Positions 5,542-6,940 of a stretch of DNA of 6,940 nt are shown in pieces. The position numbers and the translations under genes were made by a program. The notes under the pieces were generated by a model. It did no database searches, had not been told where the DNA came from, and saw nothing but the letters and a program-made list of their open reading frames with translations. The DNA is from OMOG01 sp041485845 (lineage in GTDB: Bacteria > Acidobacteriota > Terriglobia > Bryobacterales > Bryobacteraceae): contig JBGPKH010000497.1 in the NCBI GenBank assembly GCA_041485845.1, positions 1 to 6,940 of the forward strand, written 5' to 3'. Position 1 is the stretch's first letter. The number at the start of each line of letters is the position of its first letter.

Positions 5542-6940
5542 CTACTCGTACCGCAGCGCCACCACGGGTGAAACGCGCGTCGCCCGAAGCGCGGGAAGGA
5601 ACGTGGCCAGGAGAACCACGAGTATCACTCCCAATGGCGCCGCCGCAAAGGTCAGCGCGTCGGTGGTGCCAATTCCGAACAACATCGTTTTTAGCAGGCG
5701 CGTCAGAGCGAAAGCTCCACCGAGACCGATCACAATTCCGATCGCCGCCAGCGACACGCCTTGCCCGACCACCATCCGCACAACGTCCGATTGCGCCGCC
5801 CCCAAAGCCATACGCACGCCGATTTCATGCGTGCGCTGCGCCACCGAGTAGGCGATCAGCCCGTAGATTCCGACTGCGGCCAGCAGCAGCGCGATTCCGG
5901 CGAACAACGCCAGCAGCATGGTGTCGAAGCGCGGCTGCGAGACGGACAGCGCCAGCGCCTGCTCCATGGTGCTGATTTGCGCCAGCGTTACGCCCGGGTC
6001 GATCGATTGAATGTCCCGGCGAAGCGCCTCCGCCATGCGAGCCGCGTCGCCCGACGCGCGCACCGCCAGGTACATCCGCGAACCGTACGATTGGGCGAAC
6101 GGCATGTAATAGGCCGGGTCCGTGTCGACTGTCAGCCCCAGGTATTTCACATTGCCGACCACGCCTACGATCTGCATCCACTTGTCGCCGTACCCCGGCC
6201 CACTCTGGCTGATGCGCTTGCCAATGGCCTCCTGGTTGGGGAAGAAGCGGCGCACAAAGCCCTCGCTGACGATAGCCACTGGCTTCGAATCCGGATTGTC
6301 GTGGCCTGTGAAATACCGGCCCTTGACCAGCGGGATACCAAGCGCCCGGAAAAAGTCCGGACCCACAGTGACGTCTGAAATGATGGGATTCAGCTCTCCC
6401 GGCGCCAGAGTCTGCCCCTCAATCGCAAAGGTGTCGGCGTCGCCCTGCCGGTCGGGCGGCAGCGAGGCGGTGAGCGCGGCCGTTTCCACTCCCGGCACGG
6501 CACGGACGCGGCGGACCACTTCATCATAGAAGGCCAGGCCAGCGCGGGCGTCATTGTACTTCCGGCTGCCGGGCGAAATCAACATGGTAAGGATCTGTCG
6601 CGGAGGGGTGGAGAATCCGCCGGTCACGCGCTGCAGATTCACGAAGCTGCGGAGGGCAGTCCCGCGCCCACCAGGAGCATCAGCGAAACCGCGATTTCGC
6701 AGACCACCAGCGCCCCGCGGGCCTGGCTGGCGGCGCCGGCGCGCCCGCCCTCTTTGATCGTCGAGTTCAGGTCCGCGCGCGCGCTTTCCTGCGCCGGCGC
6801 CAGCCCGAACAGAACCCCGGTGAGCATCGAGACGAAGACCATGAAGCCCAACGCGCCCGCATCCAACCGGACCGAATCCATGAGTGGGAGATTGCCCGGA
6901 TTCCAGGCGCGGATCAGGTTGATGCCGCCCCAGGCCAGCG
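5542..6940 (-). pseudogene. ADOP-family permease, frameshifted and cut by the right window edge
   Basis: About 465 residues are visible in two frames, aligning with residues 355-819 of the intact permease at 1374-3833. The first part (6938-6657) carries SMLTGVLFGLAPA, the linker LNSTIKEGGRAG and the TM segment ending LLVGAGL. It then meets a stop, TGA, if read on in frame. The second part (6654-5542) resumes with LRSFVNLQRV, followed by the second periplasmic domain, with PDFFRALGIPLVKGRYF and AIGKRIS. It closes with the last FtsX domain: a TM, RTHEIGVRMALGA, two more TMs and the C-terminus VVALRYE. Restoring one base joins the frames into the normal family sequence. Everything else is well conserved, so the lesion is recent or a sequencing error. 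The N-terminal half lies outside the window. It is a third ADOP paralogue on the same strand. Confidence 0.88.
6654..6660 (-). other. Single-base deletion (frameshift) in the third ADOP permease
   Basis: On the minus strand GGA CTG CCC TCC GCA leads to a TGA seven codons after the CTG. The family sequence at this place is G-L-x-L-R-S-F, which needs one more base between CTG and CTC CGC AGC TTC. The site includes a run of three C, so loss of one base from a run of four is an easy explanation. Confidence 0.8.

Overview
This 6.9 kb, GC-rich window looks like part of an acidobacterial chromosome, most likely from the Solibacter/Bryobacter side of the phylum. The evidence is the gene content. There are three separate copies or parts of the large two-domain MacB/FtsX-type permease called ADOP (acidobacterial duplicated orphan permease), and a short PadR-type regulator of the kind that habitually sits next to ADOP genes. 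All four genes are on the minus strand. No ABC ATPase gene is visible, as the word orphan implies.

Layout, left to right. Positions 1-38 (minus) hold the first 12-13 codons of an ADOP permease cut by the left edge. Its ATG overlaps the stop of the PadR gene (35-391, minus) in an ATGA arrangement, with a strong ribosome binding site inside the end of padR, so the two form a regulator-permease operon. The operon has a readable sigma-70-like promoter (TAGACA-17-TAGAAT). It overlaps two GTGTAG-N5-CTACAC-type inverted repeats, one over the -10 and one over the -35, which is what an autorepressor operator should look like. The predicted transcript start falls almost on the padR ATG, so padR is probably leaderless. 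Positions 440-1373 hold no intact gene. They contain a recognisable C-terminal remnant of an esterase (766-999, plus) and a fainter glyoxalase-like scrap. An intact ADOP permease follows (1374-3833, minus), with a perfect 8-bp inverted repeat just upstream of its start.

After a further gene-free stretch (3867-4390) with a long hairpin comes the only intact plus-strand gene (4391-5344). It encodes an exported alpha/beta hydrolase with a complete Ser-Asp-His triad but a variant nucleophile elbow (GHSFS instead of GHSxG). Finally, 5542-6940 (minus) is the C-terminal part of a third ADOP permease. It is broken by a one-base deletion near 6655 and runs off the right edge.

Functionally this is an ADOP cluster with one PadR-controlled unit. 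The hydrolase is inserted on the opposite strand, with no sequence evidence tying it to the permeases. The gene scraps between intact genes suggest repeated insertion and decay. I see no defence system, CRISPR array, tRNA, rRNA or transposase. The most informative observation is the promoter/operator structure in front of padR. I do not see a convincing new multi-gene system.
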